Positions 17,022 to 26,167 are shown, numbered from the stretch's first letter. The stretch: 64,000 bases of DNA from Pseudomonas mucoides (GCF_015461845.1 NZ_JACOPW010000008.1:62001-126000), one strand, 5' to 3'. The notes: a model not told the origin generated them from the letters alone. Numbers and translations: made by a program.

Positions 17022-18362
17022 ATGTCCATGACTCCCCGTGAAATCGTCCACGAACTCAATCGCCATATCATCGGCCAGGACGATGCCAAACGCGCCGTCG
17101 CCATCGCGCTGCGTAACCGCTGGCGCCGGATGCAGCTGCCTGAAGAGCTGCGCGTTGAAGTAACCCCCAAAAACATCCTGATGATCGGCCCGACCGGTGT
17201 CGGTAAAACCGAGATCGCTCGCCGCCTGGCCAAGCTCGCCAACGCGCCGTTCATCAAAGTCGAAGCGACCAAGTTCACTGAAGTCGGCTACGTAGGCCGC
17301 GACGTTGAATCGATCATTCGTGACCTGGCGGATGCGGCGATCAAGCTGCTGCGCGAACAGGAAATGACCAAGGTTCGCCATCGCGCCGAAGACGCCGCCG
17401 AAGACCGTATCCTCGACGCCCTGCTGCCACCGGCTCGCATGGGTTTCAGTAACGAAGACGCCGGATCGGCCACCGATTCCAACACCCGCCAACTGTTCCG
17501 CAAGCGCCTGCGCGAAGGTCAGCTGGATGACAAGGAGATCGAAATCGAAGTCGCCGATGTAGCCGGCGTCGACATCTCCGCGCCACCGGGCATGGAAGAA
17601 ATGACCAACCAGTTGCAGAGCCTGTTTGCCAACATGGGCAAGGGCAAAAAGAAAAGCCGCAAGCTCAAGGTCAAGGAAGCACTGAAACTGGTGCGTGATG
17701 AAGAAGCCGGCCGCCTGGTCAATGAAGAAGAGTTGAAGGCCAAGGCGCTGGAAGCGGTCGAGCAGCACGGCATCGTGTTCATCGACGAAATCGACAAGGT
17801 CGCCAAGCGCGGCAACTCCGGCGGCGTCGACGTATCCCGTGAAGGCGTACAGCGCGACTTGCTGCCGCTGATCGAAGGCTGCACCGTCAACACCAAGCTG
17901 GGTATGGTCAAGACCGACCACATCCTGTTCATCGCCTCCGGTGCATTCCACCTGAGCAAGCCGAGCGACCTGGTGCCTGAACTGCAAGGCCGTCTGCCGA
18001 TTCGTGTCGAGCTCAAGGCGCTGACGCCGGAAGACTTCGAGCGCATTCTCAGCGAGCCACATGCCTCGCTCACCGAGCAATATTGCGCACTGCTGAAAAC
18101 CGAAGGCCTGGGCATCGAGTTCCAGCCGGACGGTATCAAGCGCATTGCCGAGATTGCCTGGCAGGTCAACGAGAAGACCGAGAACATCGGTGCCCGTCGC
18201 CTGCACACCTTGCTCGAGCGCCTGCTTGAAGAGGTGTCGTTCAGCGCCGGTGACCTGGCCAGCGTCCATGACGGCAAGGTGATCATGATCGACGCTGACT
18301 ACGTCAACAGCCACTTGGGCGAATTGGCGCAGAACGAAGACCTGTCCCGCTACATTCTGTAA
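17022..18362 (+). CDS. hslU: HslUV protease, AAA+ unfoldase subunit HslU
   Basis: HslU unfolds proteins and feeds them to HslV. The 446-residue protein has Walker A GPTGVGKT (residues 56-63), Walker B GIVFIDEIDK, and the intermediate I-domain (about 110-230, with a Lys-rich segment GKGKKKSRKLK). It ends with LSRYIL, the tail that inserts into HslV in characterised complexes. It forms an operon with hslV, usually heat-shock regulated; no clear sigma-32 promoter was identified here. Confidence 0.98.
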   Translation: MSMTPREIVHELNRHIIGQDDAKRAVAIALRNRWRRMQLPEELRVEVTPKNILMIGPTGVGKTEIARRLAKLANAPFIKVEATKFTEVGYVGRDVESIIRDLADAAIKLLREQEMTKVRHRAEDAAEDRILDALLPPARMGFSNEDAGSATDSNTRQLFRKRLREGQLDDKEIEIEVADVAGVDISAPPGMEEMTNQLQSLFANMGKGKKKSRKLKVKEALKLVRDEEAGRLVNEEELKAKALEAVEQHGIVFIDEIDKVAKRGNSGGVDVSREGVQRDLLPLIEGCTVNTKLGMVKTDHILFIASGAFHLSKPSDLVPELQGRLPIRVELKALTPEDFERILSEPHASLTEQYCALLKTEGLGIEFQPDGIKRIAEIAWQVNEKTENIGARRLHTLLERLLEEVSFSAGDLASVHDGKVIMIDADYVNSHLGELAQNEDLSRYIL

Positions 18363-18375
18363 GCCTCAAGTTGCA

Positions 18376-18423
18376 AGCTACAAGCGTCAAGCTTATCGAG
18401 TTAAGCTTGCAGCTTGTAGCTTT
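18376..18423. repeat. Intergenic inverted repeat, AAGCTACAAGC family
   Basis: AAGCTACAAGC (18376-18386) is inverted as GCTTGTAGCTT (18413-18423) between hslU and the DUF971 gene. It resembles the repeat after mrcA (8445-8500) and may act as a 3' hairpin for hslU. Confidence 0.7.
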
Positions 18424-18441
18424 CCTCCCGAGGCTCTTCCT

Positions 18442-18813
18442 ATGCTCCCCACCGACATCAAACTGCACAAAGCCTCGAAAACCCTGTCGCTGAAATACGC
18501 GTCCGGCGAGGAATATCACCTGCCCGCCGAGTTCCTGCGCGTGCACTCTCCCTCCGCCGAGGTCCAGGGCCACGGCAAACCCATTCTGCAATTTGGCAAG
18601 AAGAATGTCGGCCTGACCAAGGTAGAACCGGCCGGTCAGTACGCACTGAAGTTGACCTTCGACGACGGCCACGACAGCGGCCTGTTCACCTGGGAATACC
18701 TCTATGAGCTGGCGCGACGTTATGACGCACTTTGGGATGACTATCTTGCCGAGCTCAAAGCCGCTGGAAAAACCCGCGACCCAAACGAATCCGTCGTCAA
18801 GCTGATGCTCTAA
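18442..18813 (+). CDS. DUF971 (gamma-butyrobetaine hydroxylase-like N-terminal domain) protein
   Basis: This 123-residue protein is made of one DUF971 domain: LHKASKTLSLKYASGEEYHLPAE, a central LRVHSPSAE, then LTFDDGHDSGLFTWEYLYELA. The domain is found at the N-terminus of gamma-butyrobetaine hydroxylases and alone in many bacteria. Links to iron-sulfur cluster handling have been proposed for stand-alone members, but the role here is unknown. The position between hslU and phaC1 is conserved in pseudomonads. The ATG at 18442 follows a purine-rich GAGG. Confidence 0.88.
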   Translation: MLPTDIKLHKASKTLSLKYASGEEYHLPAEFLRVHSPSAEVQGHGKPILQFGKKNVGLTKVEPAGQYALKLTFDDGHDSGLFTWEYLYELARRYDALWDDYLAELKAAGKTRDPNESVVKLML

Positions 18814-18875
18814 GTCAGGCCTCTTGCTCTTTAGAGGGCATTTTCTAATTTCATCTGTTTGAATGCTCCGCCTCA

Positions 18876-18892
18876 GGGCCAATGATTGGCCC
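18876..18892. promoter_or_regulatory. Perfect 17-bp dyad upstream of phaC1
   Basis: GGGCCAATGATTGGCCC is perfectly symmetric around a single G, about 180 bases before the phaC1 start. A looser pair, CTCGGGTAACC (18912-18922) and GGTCACCCGAG (18984-18994, one mismatch), lies between it and the gene. The one-base centre argues for protein binding rather than an RNA hairpin. The spacer 18814-19070 holds no gene. Whether PhaD or another regulator binds is not known from sequence. Confidence 0.45.
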
Positions 18893-19070
18893 GCTTGCGA
18901 AAAAAATTAAACTCGGGTAACCAATGGATCTGGCAAGTTCCCTGCAGGCTCTCTGAACTAAAAAGCAGCGATGCAGTATTAACGGTCACCCGAGCAGTAG
19001 TACCTGGCATTGGCTGTGTGACTACCCAGTCAGGCTCAGGTACTCGTCTCAGGACAATGGAGCGTCGTAG

Positions 19071-20750
19071 ATGAGTAACAAGAATAACGATGACTTGAAA
19101 TATCAAGCCTCGGAAAACACTTTAGGGCTGAATCCTGTCGTTGGGCTGCGTGGTAAAGATCTACTGGCTTCTGCTCGCATGGTGCTCAGGCAGGCCATCA
19201 AACAACCGGTCCACAGTGCCAAGCATGTTGCCCATTTCGGCCTTGAACTGAAGAACGTGTTGTTCGGTAAATCCGAACTGCTTCCGACCCCCGAAGACCG
19301 TCGCTTCGCCGATCCGGCGTGGAGTCAGAACCCGCTCTATAAACGTTATCTGCAAACTTACCTGGCGTGGCGCAAGGAGCTCCACGACTGGATCGACGAG
19401 AGTAACCTGGCGCCCAAGGATGTCGCGCGCGGGCATTTCGTGATCAACCTCATGACCGAAGCCATGGCCCCGACCAACACGGCGGCCAACCCGGCGGCAG
19501 TCAAGCGCTTCTTCGAAACCGGCGGCAAAAGCCTCCTCGATGGCCTTTCGCATCTGGCCAAGGACATGGTGCACAACGGCGGCATGCCGAGCCAGGTCAA
19601 CATGGGCGCATTCGAAGTCGGCAAGAGCCTGGGTGTGACCGAAGGCGCTGTCGTGTTCCGCAACGACGTGCTGGAACTGATTCAGTACAAGCCGACCACC
19701 GAACAAGTCTTGGAGCGCCCCCTGCTGGTGGTGCCGCCACAGATCAACAAATTTTACGTATTCGACTTGAGCCCGGAAAAGAGCCTGGCGCGCTACTGCC
19801 TGCGCAGCAATGTGCAGACCTTTATCGTCAGCTGGCGCAACCCGACCAAGGAACAGCGCGAGTGGGGCCTGTCGACCTACATTGAAGCGCTCAAGGAAGC
19901 GGTCGATGTGGTTAGCGCCATCACTGGCAGCAAAGACATCAACATGCTCGGCGCCTGCTCCGGCGGTATCACCTGCACCGCGCTGCTGGGCCATTACGCG
20001 GCGCTCGGCGAGAAAAAGGTCAACGCCCTGACACTGCTGGTCAGCGTGCTGGACACCACCCTGGACAGTGACGTCGCCCTGTTCGTCGACGAGCAAACCC
20101 TGGAATCCGCCAAGCGCCAGTCCTATCAGGCCGGTGTGCTGGAAGGCCGCGACATGGCGAAAGTCTTCGCCTGGATGCGCCCCAACGATTTGATCTGGAA
20201 CTACTGGGTCAACAACTACCTGCTGGGTAACGAACCGCCGGTGTTCGACATCCTGTTCTGGAACAATGACACCACCCGATTGCCTGCCGCGTTCCACGGC
20301 GACCTGATCGAGATGTTCAAAAGTAATCCACTGATCCGTCCCGATGCACTGGAAGTGTGCGGCACGCCAATCGACCTGAAACAAGTCACCGCAGACATTT
20401 ATAGCCTGGCTGGCACCACCGACCACATCACCCCGTGGAAGTCCTGCTACAAGTCGGCGCAACTGTTTGGCGGCAAGGTCGAATTCGTGCTGTCGAGCAG
20501 CGGACATATCCAGAGCATTCTGAACCCGCCGGGCAACCCGAAATCGCGCTACATGACCAGCAGTGAAATGCCGGCCAAGGCCGAAGACTGGCAAGAAAAC
20601 TCCACCAAGCACACCGATTCCTGGTGGCTGCACTGGCAGACATGGCTGGCCGAACGTTCGGGCAAACTGAAGAAGGCCCCAACGGTTTATGGCAACAAAA
20701 CCTTCACCGCCGGCGAAGCAGCACCGGGTACTTATGTGCATGAGCGGTAA
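19071..20750 (+). CDS. phaC1: Class II poly(3-hydroxyalkanoate) synthase 1
   Basis: PhaC1 polymerises medium-chain 3-hydroxyacyl-CoA into PHA at the granule surface. The 559-residue protein has the lipase-like box GACSGG with nucleophile Cys296, and the partners Asp451 (TTDHITPW) and His479 (SSGHIQS), exactly at the positions known for pseudomonad PhaC1. The N-terminal domain (about 1-200) and alpha/beta-hydrolase core are complete. GGAG lies nine bases before the ATG. It is the first gene of phaC1-phaZ-phaC2-phaD and about 50-60% alike by eye to PhaC2 downstream, consistent with an old duplication. Confidence 0.98.
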   Translation: MSNKNNDDLKYQASENTLGLNPVVGLRGKDLLASARMVLRQAIKQPVHSAKHVAHFGLELKNVLFGKSELLPTPEDRRFADPAWSQNPLYKRYLQTYLAWRKELHDWIDESNLAPKDVARGHFVINLMTEAMAPTNTAANPAAVKRFFETGGKSLLDGLSHLAKDMVHNGGMPSQVNMGAFEVGKSLGVTEGAVVFRNDVLELIQYKPTTEQVLERPLLVVPPQINKFYVFDLSPEKSLARYCLRSNVQTFIVSWRNPTKEQREWGLSTYIEALKEAVDVVSAITGSKDINMLGACSGGITCTALLGHYAALGEKKVNALTLLVSVLDTTLDSDVALFVDEQTLESAKRQSYQAGVLEGRDMAKVFAWMRPNDLIWNYWVNNYLLGNEPPVFDILFWNNDTTRLPAAFHGDLIEMFKSNPLIRPDALEVCGTPIDLKQVTADIYSLAGTTDHITPWKSCYKSAQLFGGKVEFVLSSSGHIQSILNPPGNPKSRYMTSSEMPAKAEDWQENSTKHTDSWWLHWQTWLAERSGKLKKAPTVYGNKTFTAGEAAPGTYVHER

Positions 20751-20779
20751 CTGACACACCCCACCCTCCTGCAGGAGTC

Positions 20780-20850
20780 GAGCTTGCTCGCGAAGGCGGC
20801 GGCACAGTCAATGTAACTGCGTCTGCCTCACCGCTATCGCGAGCAAGCTC
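20780..20850. repeat. REP-like inverted repeat in the phaC1-phaZ spacer
   Basis: GAGCTTGCTCGCGA (20780-20793) is inverted as TCGCGAGCAAGCTC (20837-20850), with looser pairing outside. It could reduce read-through or stabilise the upstream transcript between phaC1 and phaZ. Confidence 0.8.
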
Positions 20851-20897
20851 GCCACCTACAGGGGATCGGGGATGAATTAACCCACAGGGCCTGAAGC

Positions 20898-21752
20898 ATG
20901 CCGCAACCGTTTATATTCCGTACCGTCGACCTGGATGGCCAGACCCTCCGCACGGCAGTACGCCCCGGCAAGCCTCACTTGACGCCCTTGCTCATTTTCA
21001 ACGGCATCGGCGCCAACCTGGAGCTGGTGTTTCCGTTCGTCGCGGCATTGGACCCGGACCTGGAAGTCATTGCGTTCGACGTACCCGGTGTCGGCGGCTC
21101 GTCGACGCCGAATCGGCCGTACCGCTTTCCGGGCCTGGCGAAACTCACAGCACGGATGCTCGATTATCTCGACTACGGACAAGTCAACGTGATCGGCGTG
21201 TCCTGGGGCGGCGCCCTCGCCCAGCAATTTGCGTATGACTACCCCGAGCGCTGCAAAAAACTTGTGTTGGCGGCCACGGCGGCTGGAGCCGTCATGGTGC
21301 CGGGCAAACCGAAAGTGCTGTGGATGATGGCCAGCCCACGACGCTACATCCAGCCGTCGCACGTGATCCGCATTGCACCGATGATCTATGGCGGCGCCTT
21401 CCGTCGCGACCCCACCCTGGCGGCCAGCCACGCAGCGAAAGTCCGTTCGGCGGGCAAGCTCGGTTATTACTGGCAGTTGTTTGCCGGCCTGGGCTGGACC
21501 AGCATTCACTGGTTGCACAAGATCAACCAGCCGACGCTGGTACTGGCCGGTGACGACGACCCGTTGATCCCGTTGGTCAACATGCGCCTGCTGGCCTGGC
21601 GAATTCCCAATGCCCAGCTGCACATCATCGATGATGGGCATCTGTTCCTGATCACCCGTGCCGAAGCCGTGGCACCGATCATCATGAAATTCCTCGAGGA
21701 AGAACGCCAGCGCGCCGTGATGCATCCGCACCCGACGCCGTTGGGCAGTTAG
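20898..21752 (+). CDS. phaZ: Intracellular medium-chain-length PHA depolymerase
   Basis: PhaZ releases 3-hydroxyalkanoic acids from the cell's own granules. The 284-residue alpha/beta-hydrolase has the nucleophile elbow GVSWGGA with Ser102, Asp221 in GDDDPLIP and His248 in DDGHLFL, identical in position to the triad described for P. putida PhaZ. It is in the standard position between phaC1 and phaC2. The 110-bp spacer to phaC2 (21753-21862) shows no gene. Confidence 0.98.
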   Translation: MPQPFIFRTVDLDGQTLRTAVRPGKPHLTPLLIFNGIGANLELVFPFVAALDPDLEVIAFDVPGVGGSSTPNRPYRFPGLAKLTARMLDYLDYGQVNVIGVSWGGALAQQFAYDYPERCKKLVLAATAAGAVMVPGKPKVLWMMASPRRYIQPSHVIRIAPMIYGGAFRRDPTLAASHAAKVRSAGKLGYYWQLFAGLGWTSIHWLHKINQPTLVLAGDDDPLIPLVNMRLLAWRIPNAQLHIIDDGHLFLITRAEAVAPIIMKFLEEERQRAVMHPHPTPLGS

Positions 21753-21862
21753 TCGCTTCATCGGCCGGCAGGACGCCGCGCCGCGCAACAACCCACAACA
21801 GCGTCTATGGTGATCTGGTTCAGTGAGTTTGTTTTTGGCTTGAAACGAAGGAGTGTTGAGAC

Positions 21863-23545
21863 ATGCGCGACAAACCAGCGAGAGACGCTTTACCCACTCC
21901 CGCCGCGTTCATCAACGCACAGAGTGCAATTACCGGCCTGCGCGGCCGTGACCTGATTTCGACCCTGCGCAACGTGGCGGCCCACGGCTTGCGCAACCCG
22001 GTGCACAGCGCCCGACACGCCTTGAAACTGGGCGGTCAGTTGGGCCGTGTCTTATTGGGTGAAACCTTGCACGCGACCAACCCGCAGGACAGTCGTTTCA
22101 CCGATCCGGCGTGGAGTCTCAACCCGTTTTATCGTCGCAGCCTGCAGGCCTATCTGAGCTGGCAGAAACAGGTTAAAAGCTGGATCGACGACAGCGCCAT
22201 GTCCCCCGACGATCGCGCCCGCGCGCACTTTGCGTTTGCCTTGCTCAATGACGCCGTGTCGCCGTCCAATACCCTGCTCAATCCGCTGGCGATCAAGGAA
22301 ATCTTCAATTCTGGCGGCAACAGTCTGGTGCGCGGTATCAGCCATCTGGTCGACGACTTCCTGCACAACGACGGCCTGCCCCGGCAAGTCACCAAGCAAG
22401 CATTCGAAGTGGGTAAAACCGTCGCCACCACGACCGGCTCGGTGGTGTTTCGCAACGAGCTGCTGGAGCTGATCCAGTACAAGCCAATGAGCGAAAAACA
22501 GTATTCAAAACCGCTGCTGGTGGTACCGCCGCAGATCAACAAGTACTACATTTTCGACCTGAGCCCGCATAACAGCTTCGTCCAGTTCGCCCTCAAGAAC
22601 GGCCTGCAGACGTTCATGATCAGTTGGCGCAATCCCGATGTGCGCCATCGCGAATGGGGGCTGTCGACCTACGTCGAAGCCGTGGAAGAAGCGATGAATG
22701 TCTGCCGGGCGATCACCGGCGCGCGCGAAGTGAACCTGATGGGCGCCTGCGCTGGCGGGCTGACCATCGCCGCGCTGCAAGGTCACTTGCAGGCCAAGCG
22801 ACAGCTGCGGCGGGTGTCGAGCGCGACCTACCTGGTGAGCCTGCTCGACAGTCAGATGGACTCCCCGGCAACGCTGTTCGCAGACGAACAGACCCTTGAA
22901 GCGGCCAAGCGCAAGTCCTATCAGAAAGGTGTGCTGGATGGTCGTGACATGGCCAAGGTGTTCGCCTGGATGCGCCCCAACGACTTGATCTGGAGTTATT
23001 TCGTCAATAACTACCTGCTCGGCAAAGAACCGCCCGCGTTCGACATCCTCTACTGGAACAACGACAACACGCGGCTGCCGGCGGCCTTTCACGGCGATCT
23101 GCTGGACTTCTTCAAACACAACCCGCTGAGCCACCCGGGCGGCCTTGAAGTGTGCGGCACGCCCATCGACTTGCAGAAAGTCACCGTCGACAGCTTCAGC
23201 GTCGCAGGCATCAATGACCACATCACGCCGTGGGACGCGGTGTACCGCTCGACTCTGTTGCTGGGTGGTGAACGACGCTTCGTGCTGTCCAACAGCGGCC
23301 ACGTGCAGAGCATCCTCAACCCGCCGAGCAACCCGAAAGCCAACTACGTCGAAGGCGCAAAATTGAGCAGCGACCCACGCGCCTGGTATTACGACGCCAA
23401 GCAAGTCGACGGCAGCTGGTGGACGCAATGGCTGGAGTGGATTCAGCAACGTTCCGGCGCGCTGAAAGAAACCCACATGGCCCTCGGCAATCAGAACTAT
23501 CCACCGCAAGAGGCAGCACCCGGTACTTACGTGCGTGTGCGCTGA
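21863..23545 (+). CDS. phaC2: Class II poly(3-hydroxyalkanoate) synthase 2
   Basis: This is the second PHA synthase, paralogous to PhaC1. It has 560 residues with GACAGG (Cys296), Asp452 (INDHITPW) and His480 (NSGHVQS). The region after the nucleophile carries the same VFAWMRPNDLIW block as PhaC1. The second position of the lipase-like box is Ala-Gly instead of Ser-Gly, the usual PhaC1/PhaC2 difference. GAAGGAG precedes the ATG. Substrate preference relative to PhaC1 cannot be read from sequence. Confidence 0.98.
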   Translation: MRDKPARDALPTPAAFINAQSAITGLRGRDLISTLRNVAAHGLRNPVHSARHALKLGGQLGRVLLGETLHATNPQDSRFTDPAWSLNPFYRRSLQAYLSWQKQVKSWIDDSAMSPDDRARAHFAFALLNDAVSPSNTLLNPLAIKEIFNSGGNSLVRGISHLVDDFLHNDGLPRQVTKQAFEVGKTVATTTGSVVFRNELLELIQYKPMSEKQYSKPLLVVPPQINKYYIFDLSPHNSFVQFALKNGLQTFMISWRNPDVRHREWGLSTYVEAVEEAMNVCRAITGAREVNLMGACAGGLTIAALQGHLQAKRQLRRVSSATYLVSLLDSQMDSPATLFADEQTLEAAKRKSYQKGVLDGRDMAKVFAWMRPNDLIWSYFVNNYLLGKEPPAFDILYWNNDNTRLPAAFHGDLLDFFKHNPLSHPGGLEVCGTPIDLQKVTVDSFSVAGINDHITPWDAVYRSTLLLGGERRFVLSNSGHVQSILNPPSNPKANYVEGAKLSSDPRAWYYDAKQVDGSWWTQWLEWIQQRSGALKETHMALGNQNYPPQEAAPGTYVRVR

Positions 23546-23605
23546 CGTTCAACCCTCCACGGCCGGCGTTGGCCGTGGCACTGACTCGATCATTAAGAAG
23601 ACTGG

Positions 23606-24226
23606 ATGAAAACCCGCGACCGGATTCTCGAATGTGCTTTGCAGTTGTTCAATCAGAAAGGCGAACCGAACGTCTCCACCATGGAAGTTGCCAACGAGAT
23701 GGGCATCAGCCCTGGCAACCTCTACTACCACTTTCACGGCAAGGAGCCGCTGATTCTCGGGCTGTTCGAGCGCTTCCAGTCTGAACTGGCGCCGCTGCTC
23801 GACCCTCCTGCCGATGTGGAACTGGCACCGGACGATTACTGGCTGTTCCTGCACTTGATCGTCGAACGGCTGTCGCATTACCGGTTTCTGTTCCAGGACC
23901 TGTCGAACCTCGCCGGACGCCTGCCAAAGCTGGCCAAGGGCATACGCAACCTGCTCAATGCGCTGAAGCGCACACTGGCGTCATTGCTCGCGCAGTTGAA
24001 GGCTCAGGGGCAATTGGTCAGTGATACGCAGGCGTTGGGGCAGTTGGTGGAGCAGATCACAATGACGCTGCTGTTCTCGCTGGACTACCAACGGATTCTT
24101 GATCGTGAGGGTGAGGTGAGGCTGGTGGTGTACCAGATCATGATGCTGGTGGCGCCGCACTTGCTGCCGCCGATCAAGGTGGCGACGGAGCAGATGGCGC
24201 TCCAATATCTGGAAGAACACGAGTAA
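23606..24226 (+). CDS. phaD: TetR-family regulator of the pha cluster
   Basis: PhaD is a TetR-type regulator that in P. putida activates the phaC1 and phaI promoters and responds to a fatty-acid-derived ligand. The 206-residue protein has the N-terminal helix-turn-helix (TRDRILECALQLFNQKGEP, TMEVANEMGISPGNLYYHF) and a helical ligand/dimerisation domain with no unusual insertion. It is the last gene of the phaC1ZC2D run, 60 bp after phaC2, and converges on phaF across a shared terminator. Confidence 0.95.
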   Translation: MKTRDRILECALQLFNQKGEPNVSTMEVANEMGISPGNLYYHFHGKEPLILGLFERFQSELAPLLDPPADVELAPDDYWLFLHLIVERLSHYRFLFQDLSNLAGRLPKLAKGIRNLLNALKRTLASLLAQLKAQGQLVSDTQALGQLVEQITMTLLFSLDYQRILDREGEVRLVVYQIMMLVAPHLLPPIKVATEQMALQYLEEHE

Positions 24227-24285
24227 ACCTGAGACCGCCGCTCCCACATTGGATTGGCGGTGTTCTGGAGAATGGGTTCACCAAC

Positions 24286-24321
24286 AAAAACGCCCGACCT
24301 TGGCAGGCCGGGCGTTTTTTT
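24286..24321. terminator. Bidirectional terminator between phaD and phaF
   Basis: The stem CGCCCG...CGGGCG, with an inner CCT/AGG, is flanked by AAAAA on the left and TTTTTTT on the right. It serves the two convergent pha operons. Confidence 0.9.
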
Positions 24322-24333
24322 GAGCCCTGAAAA

Positions 24334-25206
24334 TCAGGACTGACTGGTTGGCGTCGTTGCTGGCGCTACAGTCGGGGTTACAGCAGGGGTCGGCGCGGTT
24401 GCAGAGTTCGATGCGCTGACCGGGGCGGCCGGGGTTGCCGGTTTGGCAACAGCAGCCACTGCTGGTTTTGGTGCGGCGGCTTTCGGCGCTGCCGGTTTTT
24501 TCACCGCTGGCTTCTTCGCTGCAGCAGGTTTTGCTGCTGGCTTGGCGGCCGGTTTGGCAGCTGCGGTTTTGGCAGCTGGTTTAGCCGCTGGCTTGGCGGC
24601 TGCTTTAGCGGCAACCGGTTTAGCCGCTGGCTTGGCAGCAGCAGGTTTTGCTGCGGCAGTTTTGGCAGCAGGCTTGGCCGCTGCTTTCGCAGCAGGTTTG
24701 GCAGCCGGTTTAGCGGCGGCTTTGGCCAGTGGCTTGGCAGCGGTTTTAGCCGCTGGCTTGGCCGCTGCGGTTTTCGCCGCAACAGGCGCAACCTTGGCAC
24801 CGGTGAGTTTTTCGATTTGCTTGGTCAGGGTATCGACCTTGCTGTGCAGTGCTTTCACTTCGTTGCGGCTCGGGACACCGAGGCGCGAAATGGCACTGTT
24901 CAGGCGCTTGTCGAAAGCCCCTTCCAGCTCATCCCATTTGCCCAGCGCGCGATCTTTAACGCCAGTGATGCGCGACTTGGCCGACGAAGCAGAATCCTTG
25001 GCGGCGTCGACTTTCTTGCCAACAGCGTTCTTGGTGAGCTTCTCGGCTTTCTCGCCGTCTTTGACCAATGTATCGAAGAGCTTGCTGCCGTCAGTGTCGA
25101 TCTTCGAGTACACGCCTAAACCAGCCAGCCAGATTTTGCGGGAGTAGTCTTCGACTTTCCCGATCCACGAGCTGCCTTCTTTTTCGGTGTTCTTTTTAAC
25201 AGCCAT
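24334..25206 (-). CDS. phaF: PHA granule phasin and nucleoid-associated protein PhaF
   Basis: PhaF coats PHA granules through its N-terminal phasin domain. Its histone-H1-like C-terminus binds DNA, so granules segregate with the nucleoid. Of 290 residues, about 1-135 form the phasin domain and coiled coil (IWLAGLGVYSKIDTDGSKLF, VDTLTKQIEKLTG). Residues about 138-265 are AKPA-type repeats, followed by an Ala/Pro/Thr tail. The repeat is low-complexity coding sequence, variable in length between strains. AAGGAG precedes the ATG. PhaI lies upstream in the same operon. Confidence 0.96.
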   Translation of the reverse strand: MAVKKNTEKEGSSWIGKVEDYSRKIWLAGLGVYSKIDTDGSKLFDTLVKDGEKAEKLTKNAVGKKVDAAKDSASSAKSRITGVKDRALGKWDELEGAFDKRLNSAISRLGVPSRNEVKALHSKVDTLTKQIEKLTGAKVAPVAAKTAAAKPAAKTAAKPLAKAAAKPAAKPAAKAAAKPAAKTAAAKPAAAKPAAKPVAAKAAAKPAAKPAAKTAAAKPAAKPAAKPAAAKKPAVKKPAAPKAAAPKPAVAAVAKPATPAAPVSASNSATAPTPAVTPTVAPATTPTSQS

Positions 25207-25216
25207 CCCGTTCTCC

Positions 25217-25639
25217 TTAAGATTTACGCGCGACGCGTTCGAGCAATGCCGTCAGCTCATCGAGCTTAGCAGAGAGTGTCTCAACGTCATGTTTAGACGG
25301 AATGCCGATACGATTCAAGGCACTTGCGACACGCGAGTCAAAAGCCTTCTCGACCTTGTCGAGTTGAACTTCGACCTTGCCTTTGAAAGTACTCACTTCA
25401 CTCTTGGCTTCAACGATCTCGGCGTTAGCGGCTTCAAGCTTTTCAGCCACTACTTTTTTGCCTTTCTTTTCAACAGTTTGACCCGCCTTGATCAACTCTT
25501 GAAAGTACTCGCTACCCTCTTGCCCGACCTTGGCGTAGGCACCCAGGCCAGCCAGCCAGATCTTGCGGGCATAGGATTTGACGTCGCCCAGAGCGGTGGT
25601 CGATGCGTCGATTTTTTTCTTCAAAATAACTTTGGCCAT
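25217..25639 (-). CDS. phaI: PHA granule phasin PhaI
   Basis: PhaI is the smaller phasin (140 residues), homologous to the N-terminal half of PhaF: it shares KIWLAGLGAYAKVGQEG and a coiled coil ending in LDELTALLERVARKS. I start it at ATG 25639 (MAKVILKKK), preceded by GTGAGGTGCACC. An open frame to 25699 adds 20 non-conserved residues. It is the first gene of the phaIF operon, expected to be PhaD-regulated; no clear PhaD site was recognised upstream. Confidence 0.95.
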   Translation of the reverse strand: MAKVILKKKIDASTTALGDVKSYARKIWLAGLGAYAKVGQEGSEYFQELIKAGQTVEKKGKKVVAEKLEAANAEIVEAKSEVSTFKGKVEVQLDKVEKAFDSRVASALNRIGIPSKHDVETLSAKLDELTALLERVARKS

Positions 25640-25769
25640 GGTGCACCTCACGCGCAGAAGGTTTGAGGAACTGCCCGGACAAGTGTCGGGCTCAGGCACA
25701 AAGTAGGGAGAAAAATTAGAAACGGCACCCTAACAACTGACATAAACAAGTAGTCGGAACGCCAACCAA

Positions 25770-25865
25770 CCTGTGGGAGCGGGCTTGCCCGCGAAGACGA
25801 TGGATCAACCACAAAATTTATTGCGGATGTTCCGGCCTCTTCGCGGGCAAGCCCGCTCCCACAGG
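25770..25865. repeat. REP doublet (28-bp perfect inverted repeat)
   Basis: CCTGTGGGAGCGGGCTTGCC with the rest of the arm (25770-25797) is inverted at 25838-25865. It lies between phaI and the small PHA-associated gene; the GCGGGCTTGCCCGCGA core is the second REP subtype of this window. Confidence 0.92.
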
Positions 25866-25891
25866 GATCGTGTTTCACAGAAAGAACCGGA

Positions 25892-26167
25892 TCAGACCAA
25901 CGCTTTATCGAGGGCCTTTTCGATTTCAGATTTGATCATGCCGCTCATGGCCGACATCATCAGGCCCAACTCCACATCGACGCGGATCGAATCTTCGCTG
26001 ACATGCACCGCGCCTTTCACTCCGGAGCGCTTGAGGTTCAGCGTGTCACCGGACCACTGCGGCTCCAGGCCGTATTGATCGGACAGTTTCTGCGCCAGCT
26101 TGTCGGCCTTCTCGCGGGCCGCTTCCTTGCCCAGGCCGTGGGCACGTTCAACACTAATACGGGCCAT
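25892..26167 (-). CDS. Polyhydroxyalkanoic acid system family protein
   Basis: This 91-residue protein (MARISVERAHGLGKEAAREK...) belongs to the small PHA-system family (TIGR02610 type, from memory). It is a short, charged alpha/beta protein without signal peptide or membrane segment. It is transcribed upstream of phaI-phaF on the same strand and separated from them by a REP doublet. The molecular role is not established; association with PHA granules is inferred from context and family name. Confidence 0.85.
   Translation of the reverse strand: MARISVERAHGLGKEAAREKADKLAQKLSDQYGLEPQWSGDTLNLKRSGVKGAVHVSEDSIRVDVELGLMMSAMSGMIKSEIEKALDKALV

Noticed and set aside
18881..18910. Sigma-54 promoter upstream of phaC1 (TTGGCCCGCTTGCG)
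   Set aside because: The GG and GC are separated by seven bases, not the required ten.
24440..24790. AKP-rich DNA of phaF considered as a tandem DNA repeat element
   Set aside because: It is in-frame coding sequence for the known histone-like tail of PhaF, degenerate at DNA level.
25770..25865. Repeated palindromes considered as CRISPR repeats
   Set aside because: They occur as isolated inverted pairs in separate spacers, not as regularly spaced direct repeats, and no cas genes are present.
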